Positions 9,261 to 17,911 of a DNA stretch of 64,000 bases are shown here, piece by piece. The stretch comes from Ardenticatenaceae bacterium (GTDB lineage: Bacteria > Chloroflexota > Anaerolineae > Promineifilales > Promineifilaceae): assembly GCA_020634435.1 (NCBI GenBank), contig JACKBS010000011.1, positions 304,255-368,254 of the forward strand, read 5' to 3'. A model generated the notes under the pieces. It saw nothing but the letters and a program-made list of their open reading frames with translations, did no database searches and had not been told where the DNA came from. Position 1 is the first letter of the stretch. Each line of letters begins with the position of its first letter. Position numbers and translations under genes: made by a program.

Positions 9261-9354
9261 TTGGTAATCGGTAAACGGTAAACGGTAATCGGTGAGCGGT
9301 AATCGGTGAGAGAATATACCGATAACCGATTACCGATCACGGATTACCGTTTAC
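9261..9354. repeat. Inverted repeat, 'cggtaatcggt' word family
   Basis: Tandem GGTAAACGGTAATCGGT words face inverted ACCGATTACC/ATTACCGTTTAC words. The right arm (9343-9354) includes the stop codon of the flavoprotein gene at 9351-9353. A second member lies at 41838-41925. Confidence 0.8.
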
Positions 9355-9901
9355 GGCTTATAGAAGAACGCCCCCGGAAAATCCTCCGCCACTTCCTTCT
9401 TCTTGCCGCTCCATTCGTGGATGTTGATGCGGTAAACGGCCGTTCGCTTCATCTCTTCTGGGGTAATGCCGCGATAATCCTGGTCTGGTTTGAGGTGCGG
9501 GGCGTATTTGTCCAGCAGCAGTTGCAGGCCGTGTTTGGCTTCGACGGATCTTCGACGGTAACGGCCGTTCCGAACACGGTCACGCCACTGTACTCCACGC
9601 TGAATTCCAACGCTTCTTTGGCGGGCAGCAGGCGGCCCATCTCAAAAATGGTGAAGCAAATTTTGGTTTCGCTGGCCAGGTTGGCGGGGGTGCGACCGAC
9701 GCGGGCGGTGTGCATGTAAATGGCGTGGGCCGCTTCGTCGTAGACGTACAGATTGCTGTTGAGGAACGGCTGGTCGCCCTGGTTGAAGGCCAGCACGCCT
9801 ACCGGAGCGCGGTGCAGCAGGGTGCGAATCCACGCCTCGTCGGTGACGGCGCGGTCGGCACGGCGGACTTCGGTGTTGGCTAGTTGGGTATACTCTTTCA
9901 T
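9351..9901 (-). CDS. Pyridoxamine 5'-phosphate oxidase-like flavoprotein, frameshifted
   Basis: A split-barrel FMN-binding protein of the PPOX/NimA-like class, usually acting on small redox substrates. The first frame (from ATG 9901, ribosome site GGAG) encodes GVLAFNQGDQPFLNSNLYVYD and the following barrel strands to about residue 118. The rest (HGLQLLLDKYAP, then RTAVYRINIHEWSGKKKE) continues in another frame and ends at 9351. The shift is near 9541 and is explained by one missing base in a short G/C run. The rejoined length, about 183 residues, is normal. The substrate is unknown. Confidence 0.75.
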
Positions 9902-9915
9902 CTTCGCTCCATTTT

Positions 9916-9948
9916 AGGTGCGACGCACTTTTGAAGTGCGTCGCACCT
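9916..9948. repeat. Perfect hairpin, 'ggtgcgacgcactt' family
   Basis: AGGTGCGACGCACTT, TTG, then its perfect inverted copy: a 15-bp stem and 3-nt loop between the PhzF and flavoprotein genes. An almost identical hairpin occurs 43 kb away at 52601-52632. Confidence 0.92.
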
Positions 9949-9953
9949 GGGTT

Positions 9954-10841
9954 TTATATGGTTAATTCGCCGCGCATGACGGTAACGGCCGTTCCGCCCA
10001 CTTTCACGGTTTTAATGTCATCTGGCGGGCCGACAACTTCCACCTGGGCCTGGCCGGGACGATTCATCCAATGGCCCTGCTCGGCAGTGAAAGTAGGTTT
10101 AGACAGCAGCTTGTGATGCCACAAGTAGGCGGCCATGCCGCCCGTGGCCGAGCCGGTGAACGGGTCTTCCATCGTGTCCGGCGGCACGCCGAAGTGGCGG
10201 GCAAACGTATCGCCCTGGTCGGTCGCTCCTTGCAGGCAAAACAGATGTGGGCTGAAAAAGCCAGCGCACTGGCGAAAGGCGGGGTAGGTGGCGGTGTTGA
10301 GGCGGGCGCGGCGCAGCGCCTCCAAATCGCGCACAGGTACCATGAGCTGGGGCGTGCCGGTGCTGACGATTTGTGGCGTGGCGTCGGGCAGGCAGTCAGC
10401 GGCAGTCAGGCCAAAGTGGGGCATCACTTCATCGGGCGTGAGGGTGGCCAGGAATTGGGGCTTCTTTTGGTTCATGACGACGCGTACGGCCGTTTCTGTT
10501 TTGTACAGCTCAATCGGAATTGGCCCCACTTGTAGTTCGAGCGAAATTTTCGTGTAATCACCTTGAAGCGCAATGTCGCCGCGTTCGACAAGGGCATGGA
10601 TGGTGGCGATGGTGGGATGGCCCGCCAGCGGAATTTCTTCGGCGGGGGTGAAGTAGCGCGCCCGCACATCGGCAATTTCCGATTTGAGCACAAAGGCGGT
10701 TTCAGACAGGTTCATCTCTTTGGCGATCGCCAGCATTTGCTCGGCGGTCAGGTCGTCGGCTTCAAAAATGATGGCGCACGGGTTCCCGGCTAACGGCCGT
10801 TCCGTAAACGCATCCACTTGCATAAAAGGGTAAGTTCTCAT
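9954..10841 (-). CDS. PhzF-family isomerase/epimerase
   Basis: A PhzF-fold protein; the family isomerises small carboxylates by proton shuttling with a conserved Glu. Signatures are QVDAFTERPLAGNPCAI at the N-terminus, the catalytic-Glu region NLSETAFVL, LAGHPTIATIHAL, and DPFTGSATGGMAAYL in the C-terminal half. I chose ATG 10841, which has AAGGA just upstream, over the open frame starting at 10868. The 295-residue length is typical. The substrate is unknown; there are no phenazine genes nearby. The neighbours handle amino acids, which fits a general metabolic role. Confidence 0.9.
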   Translation of the reverse strand: MRTYPFMQVDAFTERPLAGNPCAIIFEADDLTAEQMLAIAKEMNLSETAFVLKSEIADVRARYFTPAEEIPLAGHPTIATIHALVERGDIALQGDYTKISLELQVGPIPIELYKTETAVRVVMNQKKPQFLATLTPDEVMPHFGLTAADCLPDATPQIVSTGTPQLMVPVRDLEALRRARLNTATYPAFRQCAGFFSPHLFCLQGATDQGDTFARHFGVPPDTMEDPFTGSATGGMAAYLWHHKLLSKPTFTAEQGHWMNRPGQAQVEVVGPPDDIKTVKVGGTAVTVMRGELTI

Positions 10842-10858
10842 TTTTTCCTTTTTGGCCA

Positions 10859-10915
10859 CAGAGTGCACAGAGATTTAAGAGAAAGATTACTTTCTCTTTA
10901 CCTCTGTGCCCTCTG
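10859..10915. repeat. Inverted repeat, 'cacagag' word family
   Basis: CAGAGTGCACAGAG (10859-10872) pairs with CTCTGTGCCCTCTG (10902-10915) with one mismatch, and an inner AAGAGAAAG/CTTTCTCTT stem closes it. Relatives occur at 24966-25025, 14229-14252 (half) and 2434-2532. Confidence 0.8.
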
Positions 10916-10922
10916 CGCAAGT

Positions 10923-11663
10923 TTATATCCTCACCAGCTTCACCACATCCCCAATGCGAATCATGCCGGGGCGTTCGGTGCTGCTGTGTACACCCGCACA
11001 ATTGTCGCGCGCCTGGGCAACCGTTTTGAGTACGGCCGTTTCTTTCTCGCTAGTTTCGGGATCGATGTTGATCATGACGCAGCGTTGGATGCGGCGATTG
11101 AGCCGGATGCGCAGGCCGTCTGCTTCGCTGCCAAAGACGAGGCTGCTGTCTAGCCAGCGTTCTTCAACAAAGGGCTGGTCGTCAAAGGGATCAATGATGA
11201 TGTTTTGGCGGAAGCGGAGGGGCGTAACGGCCGTAGCAATGGTGTCGCTCAGAGCCGCAGCTGTGGCGTTGCTCATCACTGAAATGACCTGGCTGTCAAA
11301 CGCGCCGCGCCCAATTTTGATGAGATTGACGGGCTTCCCGTAAGCGTTCGCCAGTTCCTGGTTGAGTTCGGTCGAGTCGATGGGGAGAATACGGCCGTCT
11401 GGCAATTCCACTTCCACCGGCGAATTTTCTATATCGCCGGGATCAGTATAGCGGGGCGTAAACTGTAAAATTTGCGGGATTTCGCGCCCGGTTAGCCAGG
11501 GGAATCCGGAGCGATTTTCCGAGCGCACAAAGGCATAACGGCGATCGCCCTGAAACCCATGCCAGTAACCAAACGCTTCCGTCATCGCTTCCCCGCGCAT
11601 CGACTTCACCGGAAAGCGATACAATTCTTTTACCACACCAACTTCTATAAATTCTTCAATCAT
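10923..11663 (-). CDS. MOSC domain protein with N-terminal beta-barrel
   Basis: A MOSC (molybdenum cofactor sulfurase C-terminal) family protein, related to YcbX/mARC molybdenum-cofactor carriers and reductases. The N-terminus VVKELYRFPVKSMRGEAM matches the MOSC_N barrel, and the second half carries RFRQNIIIDPF and the late Cys segment RIQRCVMINIDPETSEKE with the conserved C before D/E residues. The frame is open up to 11933, but GAGGTG before ATG 11663 and the family start support the shorter form of 246 residues. The longer frame would overlap AzlD. Electron-transfer partners are not encoded here. Confidence 0.88.
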   Translation of the reverse strand: MIEEFIEVGVVKELYRFPVKSMRGEAMTEAFGYWHGFQGDRRYAFVRSENRSGFPWLTGREIPQILQFTPRYTDPGDIENSPVEVELPDGRILPIDSTELNQELANAYGKPVNLIKIGRGAFDSQVISVMSNATAAALSDTIATAVTPLRFRQNIIIDPFDDQPFVEERWLDSSLVFGSEADGLRIRLNRRIQRCVMINIDPETSEKETAVLKTVAQARDNCAGVHSSTERPGMIRIGDVVKLVRI

Positions 11664-11672
11664 CTTCACCTC

Positions 11673-11723
11673 AAAAGTGTGCAAGTGCTCAGGTAAACCT
11701 GAAAACTTGAGCACCTGAAAACT
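11673..11723. repeat. Inverted repeat, 'aagtgctcaggt' words
   Basis: GTGCTCA (11685-11691) pairs with TGAGCAC (11708-11714) around an inner CAGGT-AA-ACCTG, with flanking AAAAGTGT/AAAACTT words. It fills the gap between azlD and the MOSC gene. Confidence 0.6.
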
Positions 11724-11725
11724 TC

Positions 11726-12031
11726 TCATCCCAAAATCCACAACAACACCATCCCAACCGCTAGCGTCCACAAAATATTTTTTGTGCGCCAGGCCACCAG
11801 AATGGCAACCAGGCCAGCCAACAGCCGGGCGTTGCCCAGCGATAGGTCTAGCTCGCCGCCAGGCATAAATAGTTCCGGCAAAATGATAGCGGAAAGAACG
11901 GCCGCAGGCACAAAACGGAGTGCTTGCCGCCAACCGGCGCTAATTGTGGCCCGCTCCAGCAGCCAGATGGGCGCCAGCCGAATGGCGTACGTGATGAGCC
12001 CCATGCCTATAATTGCGATCCAAAGGTTCAT
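11726..12031 (-). CDS. azlD: AzlD-family branched-chain amino acid exporter subunit
   Basis: The small membrane partner of AzlC; the pair exports branched-chain amino acids (and 4-azaleucine in Bacillus). The 101 residues form three or four helices with the family pattern YAIRLAPIWLL near the N-terminus and RFVPAAVLSAIILPEL, the conserved Pro-containing helix. It lies 49 nt downstream of azlC on the same strand, so the two are probably co-transcribed. Nothing unusual is seen in the gene itself, but its partner is frameshifted. Confidence 0.9.
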   Translation of the reverse strand: MNLWIAIIGMGLITYAIRLAPIWLLERATISAGWRQALRFVPAAVLSAIILPELFMPGGELDLSLGNARLLAGLVAILVAWRTKNILWTLAVGMVLLWILG

Positions 12032-12080
12032 GTTTGTTTCCTTAAAACTTCACAAAAAAATCAGCGAAATCTGCGGATGA

Positions 12081-12790
12081 TCATTTTTTACGATTCTCCA
12101 GCCAGACGCCGACGCCGATGCCGGTAAGTGTGGCCAGCATGAGGCCAAGTTTGTACGGCAGGTTGAATGTCAGCACAGCGACCAGCCCTGCCGTCAGTGC
12201 CGCCATCGTGTTGGGCCGGTCTTTCAGGCTGGGCACCACGATGCCGATGAAGGTGAGCGCCAGGGTGAAATCGAGCCCCCATTCCGGCGGCACTTGGGTG
12301 CCCAGCAGGATGCCAACGGCCGTACTCACCTGCCACACACCCCACAGCGTAAAGCCCGCGCCGAGCCAGAAATAATGCTTGTTGACCAGCGGAATTTGTT
12401 TGTTGCCGTAATGAACGGCCGTTGCCGCATACGCCTCATCGGTGAGCAGATAAGCCAGCAGCCAGCGCCATTTGCGCGACAGATGCTGCACATCCGGGCC
12501 GAGGGCGGTGCTATACAGCACGTGGCGCAAATTCACGATGAAGGTGGTGAGCCACAAATGGGCAGCGGCGTACCCACGCCAATGAGCTGCGCCCCCAAAA
12601 ATTGGGCCGATCCGGCAAACACAATCGAAGACATCGCCTGGGCTTGCAGCGGTGTTAACCCAGCTGACAAGCCCAGCACGCCGTAGATCATACCAAACGG
12701 AATCACGCCGATGGTGATGGGGATTTCGGCTTTGATGCCTTGCCAGAGGGCGGTTTTGGGGTGTGAAATGGTTCTTGCTTTAGTTGACAT
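12081..12790 (-). CDS. azlC: AzlC-family branched-chain amino acid exporter subunit, frameshifted
   Basis: The large AzlC subunit. From ATG 12790 the first frame encodes the typical IPITIGVIPFGMIYGVLG and SSIVFAGSAQFLGAQL motifs. A second frame resumes with LWLTTFIVNLRHVLYS (conserved N-L-R-H) and runs through the remaining helices to 12081. The break is near 12560, at a three-base run (GGG on the plus strand), where one missing base would restore a protein of about 236 residues. Either the exporter is inactive or this is a consensus error; the intact azlD favours error. Confidence 0.82.
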
Positions 12791-12804
12791 AATTTTGTAG
12801 AGAG

Positions 12805-12843
12805 ATTGGAGACTAGAGATTGAATGAGCCTCTAATCTCCAAT
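12805..12843. repeat. Inverted repeat, 'agagattgga' word family
   Basis: ATTGGAGACTAGAG (12805-12818) pairs with CTCTAATCTCCAAT (12830-12843), one mismatch. The right arm contains the stop codon of the decarboxylase at 12832-12834. A perfect sibling lies at 26424-26467. Confidence 0.82.
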
Positions 12844-14214
12844 TTCCACCAACGCTTGCCAACAAATTTCCACATCCCGCTGCTCGGTTTGCCAGTTGGA
12901 AAAGGCGGCGCGAATGGCGGGTTGGCCCTGATACACGGTTTGCGTCAGGTAAACGCGGCCATCGTCACGTACTTTGGCCAAAAACGCCTGAATATCCTTT
13001 AGGCTGTTGGCTTTAGCCACAGCAAAACAGACGCAGTTAAGCCGCACCGGGAACAGCAGTTCAAACTGGTCCGATTGGGCAATTTGCTCGCCCAGCCAAC
13101 GCGCCTGGGCACAGTTGCGCTCGACGATGTCCTGATAGCCGGAACGGCCGTATGCCAACAAGCTCATCCAGGCGGGCAGGGCGCGAAAACGGCGCGAATT
13201 TTGCGGTGTCCAATGAACCAGGCTGGGATGTTCGCCCATGTCGCCCAGATAAACGGCCGCATTTTGGAACACGGCCAGCTGCAACTCGGGATGGCGGCTA
13301 AAGGTCATTGCCGAGTCATACGGCACGTTGAGCCATTTGTGGGCGTCGATGGTGATCGAATCGGCGGCGGTTTGCCCGGCCAGCAGATGGGCAAATTGGG
13401 GTGAGCAGGCGGCAAAACCGCCAAATGCTGCGTCCAAATGCAGCCAAAAATTGTGCTTTTGCTTTAATTCGGCAATCGCTTGCAAATCGTCAAAATCCAC
13501 GGTATTGACGGTGCCGCCGCTGGCGATGACCACGGCGGGTTGGTCCAGCGTGGCCAAAATTTCGGCCAGGGCAGCCACATCCATCGCTTCCCGGTTGGGC
13601 AAGGTGGGCACAGGGGTGATAGCCTGGCGGCCCAAGCCCAGCATGGCCAGCGCCTTTTGGCTGCTGGCATGGGGCGGCGGCGAGGATGGGAAACGGCCGT
13701 ATCGCCCACAAACCATCTTCGGCCACATTGATGCCTTGCTGCTGCCCAATCCACTGCCGCGCCTGGGCCAGACCCACAAGATTGCTCATCGTGGCCCCGC
13801 TAACGAAGGTGCCTGCAAACTCATCCGGCAGGCCAAACAGCTGGCGCAGCCAATGGATTGCTTCCTGCTCAACGTGCGGCGCAATGGAGTCCTCATCGGC
13901 GGTGGGGTTTTGGTCGTAGGTGGAAGCTAGCCAGTCGCCAAGCAGGGCGGCGGGGGTGCTGCCTCCGGTGACAAAGCCCAAGTAGCGCGGCCCGGCGCTG
14001 CCAGAAAGTCCAGCTTCAAACCGTTCGCGGAACTGATGCAACGCGATTGCTGCGCCGAGGCCCGTTTCTGGCAAGTCGGGGTGCGTGGGTGTGGTTTGGG
14101 GGAAAACGGCCGCTTTCCGGTCTGGCAGCGTGGCTAAAAATTCATTGGCGGCATGAACGGCCGTTTGCAACAGCTCACCTGATTTTGTTGATCTTGCTTC
14201 AACTGCTCATTCAT
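12832..14214 (-). CDS. Group II PLP-dependent decarboxylase, frameshifted
   Basis: A pyridoxal-phosphate decarboxylase of the aromatic-amino-acid/glutamate group. The N-terminal frame holds GPRYLGFVTGGSTPAAL and TFVSGATMSNLVGL; a second frame carries HASSQKALAMLGLG, LDAAFGG (PLP-ring Asp) and the Schiff-base Lys in IDAHKWLNVPYD. The frames part near 13690, where one extra base in the plus-strand GGGAAA run explains the shift. The first frame itself has only a TTG start at 14170. Restoring one G near 14178 would connect it to ATG 14214 and give a natural N-terminus, so a second indel is likely. The substrate is not predictable. Confidence 0.8.
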
Positions 14215-14252
14215 TCTTTCAAAACCCTCTAAGCGCTCTGTGCCCTCTGTGG

Positions 14253-14946
14253 CTAAAAAATTCCCAAAGCGCGGTTAACGGCCGCTTCCGCATGAATCGC
14301 GGTTGTGTCGAACAGGGGCACGGCGGTGTGCTGCTGCTGGACGAGCATCACAATTTCGGTGCAGCCTTCGATGATGCCCTCGGCTCCCTGCGCGTGCAGG
14401 TCGTCGATGATGCGCAGGAATTCCTGGCGAGGCATCTTCCACCTGGCCCAGGCATAATTCGTTGTAAATGACGCCGTGCACGATGGCTCGGTCAGCGGCG
14501 GAGGGCACGATCACTTCCAGGCCGTGCTGTTCCAATCGTCCCCGGTAAAAATCTTGCTCCATCGTGAAGTTGGTGCCCAGAAGGCCAACTTTTTTGAGAC
14601 CCTTTTGTTGGATGCGAACGGCCGTTGCGTCTGCCAGATGCAAAATCGGAATGTGGATTGCCTCCTCAATTTGTGGAGCCACTTTGTGCATCGTGTTGGT
14701 GCAAATGAGCAGAAAATCGGCCCCGGCGGCTTCGATTTGTTGGGCGGCTTGGGCCAGGGCTGCGCCTGCCTCATCCCAGCGACCTTCGTGCTGCAACGTC
14801 TCAATTTCCTGAAAATCGACGCTGACCAGCACAATTTTTGCCGAATGCAGCCCGCCTAATTTTTCTTTTACCAGTTCGTTGATCCAGCGGTAGTACAGTT
14901 CGGTGCTTTCCCAACTCATGCCGCCAAGTAAGCCAATGGTTTGCAT
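14253..14946 (-). CDS. Aspartate/glutamate racemase family, frameshifted
   Basis: An Asp/Glu/hydantoin racemase of the YgeA type, a cofactor-independent two-cysteine enzyme. ATG 14946 with GGAG upstream begins MQTIGLLGGMSWEST. The first catalytic cysteine is in LLICTNTMHKV. The second, in GIIEGCTEIVMLV, lies in another frame, because an extra base near 14437 (GTGGAAG where GTGAAG is expected) shifts the frame after ELCLGQV. The rejoined protein has about 230 residues, family length. It sits next to a PLP decarboxylase and a MocR gene, suggesting amino-acid turnover. Confidence 0.8.
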
Positions 14947-14963
14947 TTCAAATTCTCCAAAAT

Positions 14964-15020
14964 GGGACGCGGATAAACGCAGATTTTCTTTTTCTCTGCG
15001 TCTTTGCGCCTTTGCGTTAA
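14964..15020. repeat. Inverted repeat, 'ttgcgttaa/acgcaga' words
   Basis: ACGCAGA pairs with TCTGCGT across a T-rich loop, with further GCG-containing words on both sides. It lies between the mocR stop and the racemase start and is related to the repeats at 2434 and 39600. Confidence 0.6.
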
Positions 15021-15029
15021 TTTTTTTGT

Positions 15030-16505
15030 TTAAACATAGGGCAGCCAATCGCCGCTGGTGGGGCTGCTGGTGAGCTGCTGTTGGATGAGGGCACTGAGCA
15101 GCTTGACGCCTGCTTCGATGCCTTCGGCGCTGAGGTTGCCGAAGCAAAGGCGCAGATAATCACGGCCATCGTCATCCAGCATGTACGCTTCGCCGGGGGT
15201 GAAGGCGAAGCCGTTTTCCAGCGCTTGCCGGTAAAGCAGACCCGGCGGCAGGCGGCGCGGCAGCGTGACCCAGCAGCTAAAGCCACCTTGCGGCTCGCTC
15301 CAGCGAACGGCCGTTGGCATCCATCTGGCTAAACTATTCAGCAGCGCATCCCGCCGTTCCCGGTAGATGGGTACGACTCGCCGCAAATGTTTTTTCAGGC
15401 CGCCGTCTTGCAAAAAGTGGGCCAGGGCGCGTTGGATGAGGCTGGTGCCGCACAAATCGGTGGCGCGGCGCAGGGTGAGGAGCTGGCTGCGCCAGGCGGG
15501 CGGCATGAGCAAATAGCCTACACGCAGTCCCGGCATCAGCATTTTGGAAAAGCTGCTGACGTACAAAACACGATCGTCCGGGTCTTGCTGTTTGAAGGAG
15601 CGGGGCGGTGGGCCATCGAACCCCAGCTTGCCGTAAATATCGTCCTCGATGATGAGGAAGTTGTAGCGCTGCGCCAGCTGCAAGATAGCTTGCCGCTTGG
15701 CCGGGCTGAGGCAGTAGCCGGTGGGATTGTGGTAATTGGCCACGGTGTAGTAGCAGCGCGGGCGCTGTTCGATGATGCGCTGTTCGAGCTGGGCCAGATC
15801 GGGGCCATCGGGCAGCATTTCGACGTGCAACGGCCGTAATCCCTGCGCTTTCAAAATGTTGAGCACCGCCAAAAATGTGGGCTGCTCGACCAATATGCCA
15901 TCGCCCGGTTGGGCAACGGCCGTTAACGCCAACGAGATGGATTGCATCGCCCCGGTGGTGATCAAAATGTCGTCCGGGGAGCTGGGAATGCCATCTTCCC
16001 GCAGCATCTTGCAGATTTCCACCCGCAGCGGCGTGTCGCCCTGGATGGGGCCATAGCTCAGCAGTTGATTGGCTTCGGGCCGTAGTTGGTCCATGTGGCT
16101 CCAAAAGGCATCCAGGGGAAAGAGGGTTGGGTCGGCGTGGGCCATGGCCATCGAGCGCACGCCAATGACCTGGTTGATGGCCAGCATGTCGTTGATGGCG
16201 CTGTCCGGCGTGAGGTATTGGCCGACGGTGGGTTCCAGACTCATTTGCTGAACGGCCGTACTCACAAACGTGCCCCGCCCCACCGTGGCTTCAATCCAGC
16301 CGTCGGCTTGCAGCTCGGCGTAGGCGTTTTGCACCGTCAGGCGCGTTACCCCCAATGAGCGGGCCAACCCCCGTACGGTGGGCAGGCGGCTGTTGGCTGG
16401 TAAACGGCCGTTGCTGATTTGGGTGCGAATCTGCTCCGCAATCTGGCGGTAGAGGGGCGGTTTGCTGTTGCGGTTAACGGTTAGGTCTAGCATTTTTGGG
16501 TTCAT
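15030..16505 (-). CDS. MocR/PdxR-type GntR regulator fused to aminotransferase
   Basis: A transcription factor with a GntR winged helix (about residues 10-80: PLYRQIAEQIRTQISNGRLP, then the LARSLGVTRLTVQNAYAEL recognition helix) joined to a fold-I aminotransferase-like domain (about 110-480). The latter has PNYHNPTG-type (VANYHNPTGYC), IEDDIYGKLGF and the PLP-Lys in SSFSKMLMPGLRVGY. Such proteins sense PLP or an amino acid. Its likely target is the aminotransferase gene just upstream on the same strand, whose promoter region has three GAGACAAT repeats at 21-23 bp spacing, typical of MocR sites. Start ATG 16505; Met5 is also possible. Confidence 0.92.
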   Translation of the reverse strand: MNPKMLDLTVNRNSKPPLYRQIAEQIRTQISNGRLPANSRLPTVRGLARSLGVTRLTVQNAYAELQADGWIEATVGRGTFVSTAVQQMSLEPTVGQYLTPDSAINDMLAINQVIGVRSMAMAHADPTLFPLDAFWSHMDQLRPEANQLLSYGPIQGDTPLRVEICKMLREDGIPSSPDDILITTGAMQSISLALTAVAQPGDGILVEQPTFLAVLNILKAQGLRPLHVEMLPDGPDLAQLEQRIIEQRPRCYYTVANYHNPTGYCLSPAKRQAILQLAQRYNFLIIEDDIYGKLGFDGPPPRSFKQQDPDDRVLYVSSFSKMLMPGLRVGYLLMPPAWRSQLLTLRRATDLCGTSLIQRALAHFLQDGGLKKHLRRVVPIYRERRDALLNSLARWMPTAVRWSEPQGGFSCWVTLPRRLPPGLLYRQALENGFAFTPGEAYMLDDDGRDYLRLCFGNLSAEGIEAGVKLLSALIQQQLTSSPTSGDWLPYV

Positions 16506-16512
16506 GTAATTT

Positions 16513-16564
16513 AGTAATTGGTAATTAGGTAATCAAATTACTCAATTACTAATTACCAATTACT
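16513..16564. repeat. Inverted repeat, 'taattgagtaatta' word family
   Basis: AGTAATTGGTAATTAG (16513-16528) and its perfect 16-bp inverted copy (16549-16564). It sits between aminotransferase and mocR, 3 nt beyond the aminotransferase stop. Confidence 0.87.
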
Positions 16565-16567
16565 TGA

Positions 16568-17755
16568 TTACGCGGCTACCATCATCCGCTTAATCGCCTG
16601 GGCCAGCCGGGTCATGCCCACTTCAATTTTTTCAGCGGACGTGTTAGAGAAGTTCAGGCGGAGCGTGTTGTTGCCGGTGCCATCCACGTGGAACGGGGCA
16701 CCGGGCACAAAAACGACATTTTCTTGAGCGGCCGTTTCAAACAAATCCATCGCTGAGAGCTGCGGCGGCAGGGTGACCCACAGGAACATGCCGCCCTCGG
16801 GCAATGTGAACGTGACCTCCGACGGGAAACATTCTTCAATCATGGCCACCATGATTTCGCGCTGGGCCTTGTAGGCGGCGCGAATGGTGGCGATGTGGGC
16901 ATCCAGATCGTTGTCTTGCAGGTAGCGGTGAATGATGAGCTGGGAGACGTAGTTGGAGTGCAAATCAGTGCCCTGTTTGGCGATGATGAGCTTGTCCATC
17001 AGCGGCGCGGCGGCGCAAATCCAGCCCATGCGGAAGCCAGGAGCCACAATTTTGGAGAATGACCCCAGCAAAAAGGCACGCTCCCGGTTGAAGCTGGCAA
17101 TGGTTGGCAAATCTTCGCCCAAAAAGCGCAGCTCGCGGTATGGATCGTCTTCGATGAGGAAGATTTGGTTGTCGGCCAGGATTTGGCTGACGGCCTGGCG
17201 CGTTTCCCGCGAGTAGGTGATGCCGCTGGGATTTTGGAAATTGGGCAGGGCATAAAACAGTTTGCTTTGCGGATGGGCGGCGGCTTGGGTGAGAACGGCC
17301 GTATCCACCCCATCTTCGCGCAGCGGCACCGGCACAAATTCCGGCTCGTACATCGTGAAGGCTTGAATGCCGCCCAAGTAGCTGGGCGATTCCACCAGCA
17401 CATGGTCCCCCGGATCGAGGAGAATTTTGGCCACCAAATCCAGACCTTGCTGTGACCCATTGGTGATCAAAATTTCGTCGGGGTCAACGGCCATGCCGGT
17501 GCGCTCGGCGTACCGTTGGGCAATGAAGGCGCGCAGCGGTTCGTGGCCCAGCGTGGGCGCATATTGCAGCGCCAGCTTGCCCTGCTCGGCAAACACGCGG
17601 TCGGCGGCGGTGCGCAGCGGCTCGATGGGGAAGTAGTTGGGGTTCGGCAACCCGCCCGCAAAAGAAATGACGTTCGGATTTTGGGTCACCTTCAAAATTT
17701 CGCGAATAAATGATTTTTTAGTGCGCGACATGCGCTGCGCAAATTGGCCTTTCAT
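16568..17755 (-). CDS. Class I/II PLP aminotransferase (2-aminoadipate/aromatic type)
   Basis: A fold-I aminotransferase of the LysN/KAT-II-like group, which share the start NPNVISFAGGLPNP. Other marks: ITNGSQQGLDLVAKILLDPGD, FQNPSG, IEDDPYRELRF and the PLP-binding Lys in LGSFSKIVAPGFRMGW. The start is ATG 17755 with GGAGG 5 nt upstream; the frame is open to 17830 but that would run through the operator region. The length of 395 residues is typical. It is probably controlled by the downstream MocR protein. Substrate range in the family is wide (2-aminoadipate, kynurenine, aromatic, branched chain), so the role is left open. Confidence 0.92.
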   Translation of the reverse strand: MKGQFAQRMSRTKKSFIREILKVTQNPNVISFAGGLPNPNYFPIEPLRTAADRVFAEQGKLALQYAPTLGHEPLRAFIAQRYAERTGMAVDPDEILITNGSQQGLDLVAKILLDPGDHVLVESPSYLGGIQAFTMYEPEFVPVPLREDGVDTAVLTQAAAHPQSKLFYALPNFQNPSGITYSRETRQAVSQILADNQIFLIEDDPYRELRFLGEDLPTIASFNRERAFLLGSFSKIVAPGFRMGWICAAAPLMDKLIIAKQGTDLHSNYVSQLIIHRYLQDNDLDAHIATIRAAYKAQREIMVAMIEECFPSEVTFTLPEGGMFLWVTLPPQLSAMDLFETAAQENVVFVPGAPFHVDGTGNNTLRLNFSNTSAEKIEVGMTRLAQAIKRMMVAA

Positions 17756-17792
17756 AGTTGCCTCCAATCGGGTAGGGTGGTCCAACTTTACA

Positions 17793-17844
17793 GAGACAAT
17801 CCTGTTTTGCAAAGAGACAATATGAGCCAATGTGCGGAGACAAT
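17793..17844 (-). promoter_or_regulatory. Triple direct-repeat operator for the MocR regulator
   Basis: Three copies of GAGACAAT at 17793-17800, 17814-17821 and 17837-17844, spaced 21 and 23 bp apart, lie 38-89 bp upstream of the aminotransferase start, followed by an inverted ATTGTCC. Direct repeats about two helical turns apart are the usual MocR/PdxR site. The regulator assignment is inferred from adjacency. Confidence 0.65.
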
Positions 17845-17911
17845 CGAAAATTGTCCTGCAATTAGTTTGTGGTTTAGGTGTGGGGAGATACGGCCGTAAA
17901 AAAACGCGGCG

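Noticed and set aside
12081..12345. Second small frame in azlC as a separate gene
   Set aside because: It is a different-frame reading of the AzlC C-terminus; the frame with NLRHVLYS is the real one.
15334..16104. Minus-strand frame of 256 codons within the mocR gene
   Set aside because: Different frame of the same strand inside a protein with clear PLP and HTH motifs; low-complexity Arg/His.
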